NCBI GenBank assembly: GCA_019638595.1
Contig: JAHBTJ010000019.1
Location: forward strand, 1-64,000
Origin: Chitinophagaceae bacterium
GTDB lineage: Bacteria; Bacteroidota; Bacteroidia; Chitinophagales; Chitinophagaceae
Direction: 5' to 3'
Length of the DNA stretch: 64,000 bases
Positions 1 through 8,323 of this stretch are shown piece after piece. The translations under genes were made by a program, and so were the position numbers. How positions within the stretch are numbered: position 1 is the stretch's first letter; the number at the start of each line of letters is the position of its first letter. The notes under the pieces were generated by a model. That model was not told the origin of the DNA, did not search any database, and saw nothing but the letters and a program-made list of their open reading frames with translations.

Positions 1-2276
1 CCGGGGGTAAAATTCACGAGCTGTAAGTCCATTTGGTCTGTCCATGCGGATATCTGGTTGTTGTACCATTCATAAGGCGGCAGGAAATAAGGAGCATCTT
101 CAGCACTGATGCCAAAGCGCTTCATGGCAAGGTAGCTGTCTTTCAGGTCGGCGCTGAATTCCTGCCGGGTTACCAGCAGACTGTCTCTTTTTATCCAGTC
201 GCAATACAATATATGCTTGTCGGAATGGCTGCCTAAATAATGACCATCTTCTTTCAACCTGGGAATCAGCGTGCTGAAAAGCGGATTGCGGTAAAAATTG
301 CCGGTCAGAAAAAAAGAGGCTTTTACCTGCCGTTCTTTCAGGGTCCGGGCAATTTTTTCTCCACCATCTCCCCATTCATCCCCGGTAAAAACAATGGCAA
401 TTTTTTTTTGAAGACTATCGCCTCTTATAATGCCCCCCATATTGTAGCTGAAAGATTTTTTGCCGGCTTGTTCATCTTTCTTAAGGACTAAAATTTTTGC
501 CGGTGCTGTGTTTTGTTCTCTATCTGCTGCATCTTCCTTGGCCGCCAGCAGGTAGATCAGGGAAGCCGTTCCGTCCATGGTGGGCTCGTTGGTGCTGTAA
601 TCACCGGAGTCATCGTGGTAAACCGCCAATGGGCTTTGGAATGGCGCGTATGCGTCGGGTTTAGTAAGCCGCAGGCCTATAAGACTTCCAAAGATGCTCC
701 CGTATACCGGCCCATCCACCAGTCCGCCGTTAACCGGGAAATTACCCACTTTTAAAAAGGAAGCATGCGGGTCGTTCGGGGTATCGCCCCAGGCAGGTAA
801 GCTATATACCATACTGGTGCCCCAGGGGTTACAGCCAAAAAGCCAGTCGAAGTTGGCCTGCTCCAGCGCTTTGTATGTATCATCACCGCTCATTTGCCTG
901 TACCAGTAACATTGTATCGTAAAGGCGGTAGTAAGATTATTGCTGCACCATATAAAAGGGATACCCCTGTAAAAGGCATTTTGCTTTGCCCTGTTCCAGA
1001 TTATTTCAATACCCTGTTTGTAAAAGCTTACCAGATCCTGCTTTTCTTTTCCACTCATTTTTTTTGACAGCTCGTAATGCCCGGCATTGATAAAAGGATA
1101 CCATTGATAGTGCGCCGCGGTATCGTCAACAAACCATTGAGTGACGGGTTCTTTTTGGGCAAGCTCAAAAGCATAACCCAGTTTGCTGCCGTCTTTAAGC
1201 ATTGCGGCGGCGAGTTCCATATCATCCATCCAGTTCTCTTCGCCGTATATATAGGGCGCTTTTACAGATGCGGTTTGCGTATAGCCCGGCTTTTTTAAAC
1301 CATAGGCAAAAGCCGATAATGCCTTTTGAGATAAGAGCGAAGCAAAAGCCGCGTCTTTTTGCCCGTATATTTCAGCGCCGATAGAAAAGGCGCTGCTGAA
1401 CTTTCCTGCAGTGGAGGATGTGCCTTGGGTGGTGTTAATATATTTTCCCCTGATCTGCGGTTCGCCGCTTACAAAATATACAGGGCGTTCAAAGCCTCGC
1501 CCATACAGTTGTTCCTTTTGCGGCAGCCTGAACCCGGTATGATCCCTGTCATCGCCCACCTGGTTAAACATCCAGTCATCCCGCGGATGCATTTTTAACA
1601 ACCAGTCCAAACCCCAGCGGGCTTCATCCAGCACATCAGGCGTTTGGTTAGCCCCTTCCAAACCGTTAGCCTCGTACTGGTCGCCAAACACCCCGGGAAA
1701 ATCACGGTAGGCGGCAAGCAACTGATACGTAGCATTAGCGGAAGTGGTAACGTATTGCAGGTAATCTGTGGCATCGTGCCAGCCGCCGGAAACATCAATA
1801 AAGATACTGTCGGGCATCGGGCCATACAGCGTGTAGCCGTCACTGGTATGGCAACTGTCATTAAGTGTAGGATTGAACTTACTGCGTTGCTGCCGCATAT
1901 AACGCAAACAAAAATCGGCAGCGCCCTTATATACCTCTTCGCCAATTTCAAATACAGGGGAGGTAGCATTACCCGCTTTCAGATAATATTTTCCTGGTTT
2001 TGAGAATGAAGAAAAATTTAAGCGGACAGTTTCCGTAAAAGGCCCATACGCTCCTGCTGATTTTCCGGTAGTGGCATTAAAAACAATTTTTCCTGAACCT
2101 TCATCAATAAGCTGCCATTTTTTATTGCTGACCTTTTCGCCTTTGGTGCACCATACCGCCACTTTCCCGCCTTTGGGTTGATAGCCAAGTTGGTTGATGC
2201 GGATCCAGCTTTGCTGGGCAAAAGCTTTATTAAAGAGCAGGAAAAATATAATAAGTAAGTAAGATAGCCTGTTCAT
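1..2276 (-). CDS. Secreted GH9 cellulase fused to a CE4-type polysaccharide deacetylase domain (3' end beyond window)
   Basis: The reading frame is open from an ATG at 2276 down to base 1 (758 codons visible). A signal peptide covers about residues 1-20 (hydrophobic core, then AFA/QQ). An Ig-like CelD_N domain follows (about 23-105), then a GH9 (alpha/alpha)6 domain (about 110-580). The GH9 Asp pair is visible as GGWHDATDY (D168, D171) and the general acid as DYSTNE (E564). After a linker, a NodB/CE4 domain begins near residue 628, with GDEW (D633, E634) at motif 1 and HSDKH (H684, H688) as the metal-binding motif 2. GH9 enzymes cleave beta-1,4-glucan or related glycans; CE4 enzymes remove N- or O-acetyl groups. 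The protein is probably exported to the periplasm or surface. The canonical DD of CE4 motif 1 is replaced by DE, so deacetylase activity is uncertain. Confidence 0.9.
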   Translation of the reverse strand, partial: MNRLSYLLIIFFLLFNKAFAQQSWIRINQLGYQPKGGKVAVWCTKGEKVSNKKWQLIDEGSGKIVFNATTGKSAGAYGPFTETVRLNFSSFSKPGKYYLKAGNATSPVFEIGEEVYKGAADFCLRYMRQQRSKFNPTLNDSCHTSDGYTLYGPMPDSIFIDVSGGWHDATDYLQYVTTSANATYQLLAAYRDFPGVFGDQYEANGLEGANQTPDVLDEARWGLDWLLKMHPRDDWMFNQVGDDRDHTGFRLPQKEQLYGRGFERPVYFVSGEPQIRGKYINTTQGTSSTAGKFSSAFSIGAEIYGQKDAAFASLLSQKALSAFAYGLKKPGYTQTASVKAPYIYGEENWMDDMELAAAMLKDGSKLGYAFELAQKEPVTQWFVDDTAAHYQWYPFINAGHYELSKKMSGKEKQDLVSFYKQGIEIIWNRAKQNAFYRGIPFIWCSNNLTTAFTIQCYWYRQMSGDDTYKALEQANFDWLFGCNPWGTSMVYSLPAWGDTPNDPHASFLKVGNFPVNGGLVDGPVYGSIFGSLIGLRLTKPDAYAPFQSPLAVYHDDSGDYSTNEPTMDGTASLIYLLAAKEDAADREQNTAPAKILVLKKDEQAGKKSFSYNMGGIIRGDSLQKKIAIVFTGDEWGDGGEKIARTLKERQVKASFFLTGNFYRNPLFSTLIPRLKEDGHYLGSHSDKHILYCDWIKRDSLLVTRQEFSADLKDSYLAMKRFGISAEDAPYFLPPYEWYNNQISAWTDQMDLQLVNFTP

Positions 2277-2310
2277 GAATAGGTTTTTTAATTAAATTTT
2301 TATCGCGCAT

Positions 2311-2359
2311 CTTAGTGTCTTTGTGGTTTTTGAACCACTAAGGCACAAGGGCACTAAGG
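2311..2359. repeat. Hairpin-forming intergenic repeat
   Basis: Nested arms are seen: CTTAGTG (2311-2317) pairs with CACTAAG (2352-2358), and GTGGTT (2323-2328) pairs with AACCAC (2333-2338). It sits 35 bp upstream of the GH9 gene start, so it could lie in that gene's promoter region or act as a transcript-end hairpin. Confidence 0.6.
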
Positions 2360-2488
2360 TTCATTATGCAATTCATAAGCAGCTTTTTGCTATAGGAATT
2401 GCTGCTGCGGCAGATCACTCCTTGCCAATGATGTATTCGGTTTTACAATCGCCGCCGAAACAAAATATCCAATTACTCAACCGCCTGG

Positions 2489-2659
2489 CGTCATTTCGAC
2501 CGAGCCAATATGAACACTATAATTAAATCACTCTCCCGCGAGGGAGAAATCCGTTTAGCTTTTGTACTATTGTTCAACATTAATACTGTTGCCCAACAGG
2601 TTTCTCAGGCACGCAACAGCTCGTTAATTCAAACAATCTGCGGTGCCATCGAAATGACG
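2489..2659. repeat. REP-like palindromic element, copy 1
   Basis: The ends are inverted: CGTCATTTCGAC at 2489-2500 and CATCGAAATGACG at 2648-2660. The left part (2489-2606) closely matches 10729-10846, sharing the phrases CGAGCCAA, GAGGGAGAAATC, TTTGTACTA and CCCAACAG, in the same order and with similar spacing. This is the kind of short dispersed palindrome common in Bacteroidota intergenic DNA. Confidence 0.75.
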
Positions 2660-2807
2660 GTTGCGGTTTCAGCTTGCGATCCCGTTTGTGCTGTTTCTCC
2701 CGCCATTACATCCGTTCAAATCAAACGCTCATGTAGGCGGGATCACGATGGGTAAAAGTGTTTGTACTTTACAATCAGCACTGCATTTAATTGCCTTCAA
2801 TTTAACA

Positions 2808-4055
2808 TCATTTATACTCCATTATAAACTCATCAAGCTTCGGTGTATACTTTCGCTCTCTTTTCAGCTCATATTCATATATAATACTCCCCACTTCCTT
2901 AAAAAAAGGATAACCAATCTCTTCATACTCATATTTATCATCATTCAATATCCCATCGCTGTTCACATAAATATTCCCGGTAAGCATAAATTCAACATTG
3001 TTTTTAAAATCCACGATGTAAGCAATATCTGTTAAAAAACCATAGCTCCAGCCTGTTTTATTAAATACCCGTATGTGTTCCGGTATTTTTTGCTTACCTG
3101 CTCTAAACCAAAAGAACTTGGTATAGCTGTCAAAAAATTCTGTGGTATCATATTTCGGGTATGCGCTTTCAAAGGGCAGCTCCGACATATACTGCAATAA
3201 AAAAGCATAATCTTCCCCGGTTAGCCCAAACCGTTGCTTTGCCGGAGTGTACTGATGAAACAATACCGATTGCATGATCTGCTGCAGGTCTTCTAAAGGT
3301 GCATTATTGTGCGTGGTAAAATCCATGGGCTCATGTATTAAATTTTCATCACGATCGTAATGCGCTTTACCCACCAATATTTTTTTACTGAAATCAAAAT
3401 TAATATCACTGTATGCTTCCGGCTGGCGGTAAATCAAATTGCCTGCATTGTCTGTAAACCGTATTGGATTGGTATGCCTGTTCTCTTCTTCCGTGGCCCT
3501 TACGAAACGGCGGGTGATACGAAAATCTTTATAGCCCATTTGCCAAAGGCGTGTGTTAATGGTTTTTTGTCCCACAAACTCATACAGCCTGTTATACGCG
3601 TCATTATCGCTCACCAAAAAAATTTTTCTTACATATTGGGCAACAGAAGGCATCCCGTTTTCGGCGGTACTGTCAGATAGAACAGCCGTTTGTCCATTGT
3701 ATGCGCTGTCGGTTAGCATGTTAGTATATTTATTTACACCGGTATTTTTCATTGCATTCAACTTTTCTAAAGCCAAAAAGGCCACGGGCATTTTTACGGT
3801 TGAGGCAGGATTGAAATACTGATCCCTGTCAACATGCAGGTAATACTGTTTGAATGAAGGCTTATTGTTTTTATCCCTGTTTATCTGCGTATATATAAGC
3901 TGGTAATGGAAAGTATCGGGGTTGTTTAAAATATGGGTAAGAAGCGGTGAGGCTTTGTCGCGCAATAACTTTTCCAACCATGCGTCATTTTTAACCTGTG
4001 CATTCATAATGGTATAAAAAAATAATGACAAACCTGTAAGGGCTAATTTAACCAT
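2808..4055 (-). CDS. Class A beta-lactamase-like serine hydrolase
   Basis: A 415-residue secreted protein with a signal peptide (about 1-19, ending MNA/Q). It has the active-site set of the beta-lactamase/DD-peptidase fold in order: S85-T-V-K88, S149-D-N151 and K333-T-G335. The spacing and length fit the 'beta-lactamase 2' family (PF13354) found widely in Bacteroidota, where it may act on peptidoglycan peptides or beta-lactams. The acyl ester is expected to form on S85 in the periplasm. I do not see an obvious ExxLN omega-loop motif between SDN and KTG, so true class A beta-lactamase activity is doubtful and a DD-peptidase-like role is as likely. It lies 69 bp downstream of the DUF4091 gene on the same strand. 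Confidence 0.85.
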   Translation of the reverse strand: MVKLALTGLSLFFYTIMNAQVKNDAWLEKLLRDKASPLLTHILNNPDTFHYQLIYTQINRDKNNKPSFKQYYLHVDRDQYFNPASTVKMPVAFLALEKLNAMKNTGVNKYTNMLTDSAYNGQTAVLSDSTAENGMPSVAQYVRKIFLVSDNDAYNRLYEFVGQKTINTRLWQMGYKDFRITRRFVRATEEENRHTNPIRFTDNAGNLIYRQPEAYSDINFDFSKKILVGKAHYDRDENLIHEPMDFTTHNNAPLEDLQQIMQSVLFHQYTPAKQRFGLTGEDYAFLLQYMSELPFESAYPKYDTTEFFDSYTKFFWFRAGKQKIPEHIRVFNKTGWSYGFLTDIAYIVDFKNNVEFMLTGNIYVNSDGILNDDKYEYEEIGYPFFKEVGSIIYEYELKRERKYTPKLDEFIMEYK

Positions 4056-4124
4056 GATGAAAAGATACGAAAACTCCAGCCGGTATTAACAGGAATAAAA
4101 CAACGGATCAGGGGATGTTCTCAA

Positions 4125-5963
4125 CTATTTTTTTACTTTCAGGATTTCATTCGCAATTTTTTCTCTGACAGTAAGAAAATCTTTATCTGTAGGTTTTGCC
4201 CACCAGTTGGGTACGATCGCAGCAATAATTTTTACCACAGCTTCCCGTCCGGCCAGTTGTTGGAGCAATGCAAAATATTCATAGTCTTCCATAGCGTCGC
4301 GTATGTTCTTCAACCGGATGGACGCGACCGGCCCATTTATACCACAGGGTTTACCGGGATACAGCAGATAACCTTCACCGCTAAAATGTTCTCCTCCCGC
4401 CGTAAATACCGGGAGAAACCAGGGGTCCATAACGCCCGTAACCGATTTGTCGGAATATACGGTTGTCCAGTAAAGCAAACCGGTAATATTATATTGCATA
4501 TTGATCCAGGTGGGCATTCTGTACGAAGTTAATGGCTGGTCTATAGCCCAATAGGGTGGGTCATAATTTTTTACTTCGTTATAATCAGAAGAATAGTCAG
4601 GCGCCCGCTGAGCCAATGCTGCATACGACCATACCTCATCTCCATTAGCCAGCTTTTCATTAATGGCTTTACGGTTGATAAAAGAAAACAGCGGGCACCA
4701 GATATCAACAGCGCTATCTATATCAGGCCATGAGGGGTTTTGTGCATATGGTTGTTCTACCACCAGGCGCCGTAATTGCGGAGCGGCTTCTTGTATAAGT
4801 TTGCCGAGCGCAATAACCTTTTCATAACTTTCTTTATTATTAGGCTCATCAAACATATACAGGTAGGCTCGTTTCTCTAACCCGTTATCTTTTAAGTACC
4901 GGTATAACTCTTTATAATAGCGGATTGCTTTTTCACGGTTTACAGTCAGCGTATCGTTAAGCAAAGCATCGGGAACCGGTAAGTCTGTTACGTGAAGATC
5001 CTGTAAAAATTTTTTTAATAACCGGGTGCGTTCATCAGTGACCCTTAACGAACCATCCTCGTTTATTTCCGGTAAAAGCCAGTCGGGTATTGGCGGGTTA
5101 ATACGGTTATCGGCCAACATTTTGCAATAGTTTAATTCTATTTCCCGGAATTCAGGCGAAGTTTGATCAAGGCCAAACGCCGCTGCTGCCCGGCGGTTTA
5201 CCTTCCCGAAATTATTACGGTGTGTTGGTCCATCGGGCAGTGTAAAATCCCAGGCAGTTAAAGAAACATCTACTGTATATATTGACTGCTTATCGTCGTT
5301 AACCACAGATTTTACAGGAAACATCACCCCGTCATTCTGCGGAATATCAATGATAGTATCATTGTAAATGTAAAGAGACAATGTTCCTTTGTATTCACCC
5401 GGCGATGCATTTTTAGGAACGGCTATATCAACCCAAAGCGGTTGGTTTTGCCCTGCCCAAACTTTAAAAGGTTGCGCATACATATCATAGCCTTTTGTAA
5501 TTACAGCGCCATCGGGCCCAACAGACTGGTTACGAGGTTCAATAGGTTTGCCGGTTTGAGGTTCAATGAAGGGTACGAGCGGATCGGGATATAACCCCGG
5601 CGGCAAAGTGGCTCTCGGAGTAGATAACCTTATCCTTGTAAATTCTTCACGAAACAATGCAATATTTTCCTTTTTAATTGTTCCCGCTTTACCTGTAAGG
5701 TCAGACATTTCAGTCTTAACTATTACAATATTGCGCCCCGCCGCATGAATGACCACCTGGAAAGACTCTACTTCATTTTTTGCCGCTTTTATTGCAGCGT
5801 TGGGCTGCCCGAAAAGAGCCTGATCCTGCCCGATTCGCTCCATACTGTTTAGTACGGTAAGTTTTACATGTTGCAGATTCTTTTTTTGCTGGGCTTTTAT
5901 GTTCGATACTAAAACGCCCGGCGCGATTATCATTAAGCTAACAATTAAATGAGCTTTTCTCAT
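4125..5963 (-). CDS. Secreted DUF4091 domain protein (glycosidase-like)
   Basis: About 612 residues from the ATG at 5963; an in-frame ATG three codons upstream (5972) is also possible. An N-terminal signal peptide ends near KAQQ. The middle and C-terminal part carry features typical of DUF4091 proteins: MFDEPNNK in a TIM-barrel-like domain, an acidic/aromatic run with WCPLF, and a C-terminal block LKNIRDAMEDYEYF. Such proteins are often encoded beside polysaccharide-utilisation genes and are thought to be glycoside hydrolases, but the substrate is unknown. The strand and proximity to the GH9 gene suggest a shared role in glycan breakdown. No active-site assignment is made beyond the conserved acidic DE in the MFDEP motif. 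Confidence 0.8.
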   Translation of the reverse strand: MRKAHLIVSLMIIAPGVLVSNIKAQQKKNLQHVKLTVLNSMERIGQDQALFGQPNAAIKAAKNEVESFQVVIHAAGRNIVIVKTEMSDLTGKAGTIKKENIALFREEFTRIRLSTPRATLPPGLYPDPLVPFIEPQTGKPIEPRNQSVGPDGAVITKGYDMYAQPFKVWAGQNQPLWVDIAVPKNASPGEYKGTLSLYIYNDTIIDIPQNDGVMFPVKSVVNDDKQSIYTVDVSLTAWDFTLPDGPTHRNNFGKVNRRAAAAFGLDQTSPEFREIELNYCKMLADNRINPPIPDWLLPEINEDGSLRVTDERTRLLKKFLQDLHVTDLPVPDALLNDTLTVNREKAIRYYKELYRYLKDNGLEKRAYLYMFDEPNNKESYEKVIALGKLIQEAAPQLRRLVVEQPYAQNPSWPDIDSAVDIWCPLFSFINRKAINEKLANGDEVWSYAALAQRAPDYSSDYNEVKNYDPPYWAIDQPLTSYRMPTWINMQYNITGLLYWTTVYSDKSVTGVMDPWFLPVFTAGGEHFSGEGYLLYPGKPCGINGPVASIRLKNIRDAMEDYEYFALLQQLAGREAVVKIIAAIVPNWWAKPTDKDFLTVREKIANEILKVKK

Positions 5964-6341
5964 TGCCGACAATTATTAATTACATATTTACCAACCTGAT
6001 AGTAGTATTATAAAGCAATTTTTTAAGGTATAAACAGCGTGTGTTTTGAATAAATGTGATTAAGCGAACTTATAAAATATATGTAATATCCCTCCTGATT
6101 TTATTATAACCAGATTAAAGCTGCCGGAGAGTTTGAGTGTCCGTACGCTGCAGGCAGCATTACTTTTTGATGCCACTCTCCATTTTAGCCAAAAGGAGGC
6201 TGGCTGATTTTTCGTACAATTACCAACCAAAGAAGGGCCATATGATCAGGAAAGTTTTTATAATAATTATTATGACTCTTTAAAAACATACCGTTGCAGC
6301 ATTGTAACATTCATTTATATTGCATATCAAATTTCCAATCA
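5964..6341. other. 378-bp divergent intergenic region
   Basis: It separates two divergently transcribed genes and should contain both promoters, but I find no clear TAnnTTTG element. Two overlapping inverted repeats are visible: GCTGCC (6120-6125) with GGCAGC (6153-6158), and GGAGAGT (6126-6132) with ACTCTCC (6175-6181). They could form alternative stems in a transcript, but nothing identifies a known riboswitch class. Confidence 0.5.
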
Positions 6342-7346
6342 ATGAAATTAGTTTCGTACCTCCGCGACGGGCAGGACCAACTGGCTTTACTGGTGAATGG
6401 CTTATTATACAATATGGATGAGCTGCACCCCAACCTGCCGGGCAGCATGGGAATGCTCCTTAACTACTGGGACGATGCCATTCCGCTGGTAAAAGACGCG
6501 GAAGATGCCATCCAAAAAGGGAGGTTTCTGCAAAACAGGGGAATACCCTATAACAGCGTTACATTATTATCGCCGGTTCCTTTTCCAACGTCCTGCCGCG
6601 ACGGGTACGCATTCCGCCGGCACATAGAAACCATCCGGAAGAACAGGGGCGCGTTAATGATACCGGAATATGACCGCTACCCGGTTTTCTTTTTTACCAA
6701 CCACCATAGCATTACGGGCCCGGGCGAGATCCGCTGCATGCCCGATCACCTGGAAAACCTGGATTTTGAGCTGGAAGCCGCGATAGTGATATGCCGGCAT
6801 GGAAGAAATATCAAAGCGGAACATGCGGATAGCTATATAGGCGGGTTGATGATCATGAACGACATCAGCGCCCGTACATTACAAATGGAAGAAATGCTGC
6901 TGAACCTGGGGCCGGCAAAAGGTAAAGACTTTGCAACGGCACTGGGGCCCGTGCTGGTTACCCTTGATGAGCTGGAAACCTTTGAAATACCCGCTAAGGA
7001 AAACCATACAGGCAAATGCTGGAACCTTGCCATGCATTGCAGTGTAAACGGCGTACAGGTAAGCAAAGGCAATATTGGCGATATGGACTGGACCTTTGCT
7101 GAAATAATAGAAAGGGCTTCATATGGGGTAGATCTTTATCCCGGCGATGTTATAGGCAGCGGAACGGTGGGTACCGGTTGTTTTTTGGAGCTGAATGGTA
7201 CCGCCAGGCTGAACAACCCTGCACACGAGGATCAATGGTTAAAGGCTGGCGACCTTATAGAAATGAAAATAAATGAGATCGGTGCCCTGCACAATACCAT
7301 TGTTGCGGAAGAGAGCGACTGGAGCATATTGAAGCAAAAAAAATAA
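6342..7346 (+). CDS. Fumarylacetoacetate hydrolase family protein
   Basis: About 334 residues. The ATG at 6342 (MKLVSYL) is preferred over one 16 codons upstream because the extension is not domain-like. The protein matches the FAH superfamily: an N-terminal domain, then a catalytic domain with the metal-ligand pattern LDFELEAAIVI, the block GGLMIMNDISAR, and a C-terminal DVIGSGTVGTG stretch. FAH-fold enzymes hydrolyse or decarboxylate acylpyruvates and related 2-oxo acids with Mg2+/Ca2+ in the cytosol. Bacteroidota members are often annotated as tyrosine-catabolism enzymes, but the exact substrate cannot be told from sequence, and no catabolic partners are adjacent. Confidence 0.85.
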   Translation: MKLVSYLRDGQDQLALLVNGLLYNMDELHPNLPGSMGMLLNYWDDAIPLVKDAEDAIQKGRFLQNRGIPYNSVTLLSPVPFPTSCRDGYAFRRHIETIRKNRGALMIPEYDRYPVFFFTNHHSITGPGEIRCMPDHLENLDFELEAAIVICRHGRNIKAEHADSYIGGLMIMNDISARTLQMEEMLLNLGPAKGKDFATALGPVLVTLDELETFEIPAKENHTGKCWNLAMHCSVNGVQVSKGNIGDMDWTFAEIIERASYGVDLYPGDVIGSGTVGTGCFLELNGTARLNNPAHEDQWLKAGDLIEMKINEIGALHNTIVAEESDWSILKQKK

Positions 7347-7427
7347 TGAAAATATTCTCCACAAGCGGTAAAGCAAATTGTTTTAAAAGCCGGAACTTGC
7401 ATTTGATTTACCGGTTAAATATAAAAT

Positions 7428-8213
7428 ATGAAGAAAATACTATTCGCGCTGTTTATTTGTTGTTCTTTCTTGTTAACGGCATGTCTTGACGCGGAGGAAA
7501 AGATCGTGATCAATAAAAATAACAGCGGCGTATATACCCTTACAATGGATATGAGCAAAATGCTGGCGCTGATGGAGCAAATGGGCGGCGCTCAAAAAGA
7601 TCCGGAAAAAGTAGCAGAAAAAAAGGATTCAACGGTATATTTTAAATCTTATGTTGATACCTCTGCAGCACTTACTGCGAAAGAAAAAGAGCTGATCCGG
7701 GACGGTAACCTGCGGATGAAGGTAGACGAAGCGGCCAACGAAATGAAGGTTATACTCAGTTTCCCCTTTAAAAATGTTTCGCAGTTACCCGATCTGAAAA
7801 AAACGTATGTAACAGCCATTGATAAGCTGGGCATTTCTAAAGCACTGAACAAGGGAGAAGATGACGCGGCCGATATGCCCGATGATCTTTCAGGGAGCAA
7901 AGGGCTGCTAACTCCGGGGCAGGAAGCATATTCATTTACAGCCGCTCCCGGAAAAATTGCCAATACGCTTGTAAATAAAGAGCTTTTCAACGATAAAGTA
8001 CTGCAGGACTCGTCGCTGCAAATGATGCAGCAATTATCGGTTATGATGGGCGATATGAACTATAAAACCATATTTGTTTTGCCCGGCAATGTAAAGAAAT
8101 ATAAAGGCAACAACGTGGAAGTTGCTCCCGATAAAAAAACAGTTACTTTTTTTACCACTTTAACAGATATGATCAATCGCCCGGAAGCGGCGGAATATAG
8201 CGTTGAGTATTAA
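7428..8213 (+). CDS. Lipoprotein of unknown function
   Basis: 261 residues with a lipoprotein signal peptide: KK at the N-terminus, a hydrophobic core, and lipobox LTAC with the lipidated Cys at residue 19. The mature part is lysine/aspartate rich with a long mixed region (DMSKMLALMEQMGG, later MMQQLSVMMGDMNY) and looks soluble and periplasm- or surface-facing. I do not recognise a characterised domain. A strong terminator-like hairpin follows the stop codon, so it is probably a single-gene unit separate from ispG. Confidence 0.8.
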   Translation: MKKILFALFICCSFLLTACLDAEEKIVINKNNSGVYTLTMDMSKMLALMEQMGGAQKDPEKVAEKKDSTVYFKSYVDTSAALTAKEKELIRDGNLRMKVDEAANEMKVILSFPFKNVSQLPDLKKTYVTAIDKLGISKALNKGEDDAADMPDDLSGSKGLLTPGQEAYSFTAAPGKIANTLVNKELFNDKVLQDSSLQMMQQLSVMMGDMNYKTIFVLPGNVKKYKGNNVEVAPDKKTVTFFTTLTDMINRPEAAEYSVEY

Positions 8214-8223
8214 GATTATTATT

Positions 8224-8280
8224 AAACCTATAAAGTTTGCAACACAGCAATTCAGCCCGGCAAACTTCATAGGTTTTCTG
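8224..8280 (+). terminator. Intrinsic terminator after the lipoprotein gene
   Basis: A 17-base stem with one mismatch: AAACCTATAAAGTTTGC (8224-8240) against GCAAACTTCATAGGTTT (8260-8276), with a 19-base loop and a short T run at the 3' side. It begins 10 bp after the stop codon. Confidence 0.8.
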
Positions 8281-8289
8281 CGCTTTGTT

Positions 8290-8297
8290 TACCTTTG
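8290..8297 (+). promoter_or_regulatory. -7 element (TACCTTTG) upstream of ispG
   Basis: It matches the Bacteroidota -7 consensus TAnnTTTG and lies 26 bp upstream of the ispG ATG. No clear -33 TTTG at ideal spacing was found. Confidence 0.5.
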
Positions 8298-8323
8298 CTG
8301 CTCAATTTTGATACGCTTATTGT

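Larger units (their letters stand above)
2277..2807. other. 531-bp intergenic region built of inverted repeats
   Basis: No credible gene is present. The stretch holds a hairpin with CTTAGTG/CACTAAG arms (2311-2359), a REP-like element with CGTCATTTCGA arms (2489-2659), and a further weak inverted repeat around 2676-2748 (GCGATCCCG against CGGGATCACG). Short reading frames here translate only the repeats. Confidence 0.7.

Noticed and set aside
2323-3035. Plus-strand small ORFs between 2.3 and 3.0 kb
   Set aside because: They translate repeats and the antisense of the serine hydrolase gene; no protein-like features.
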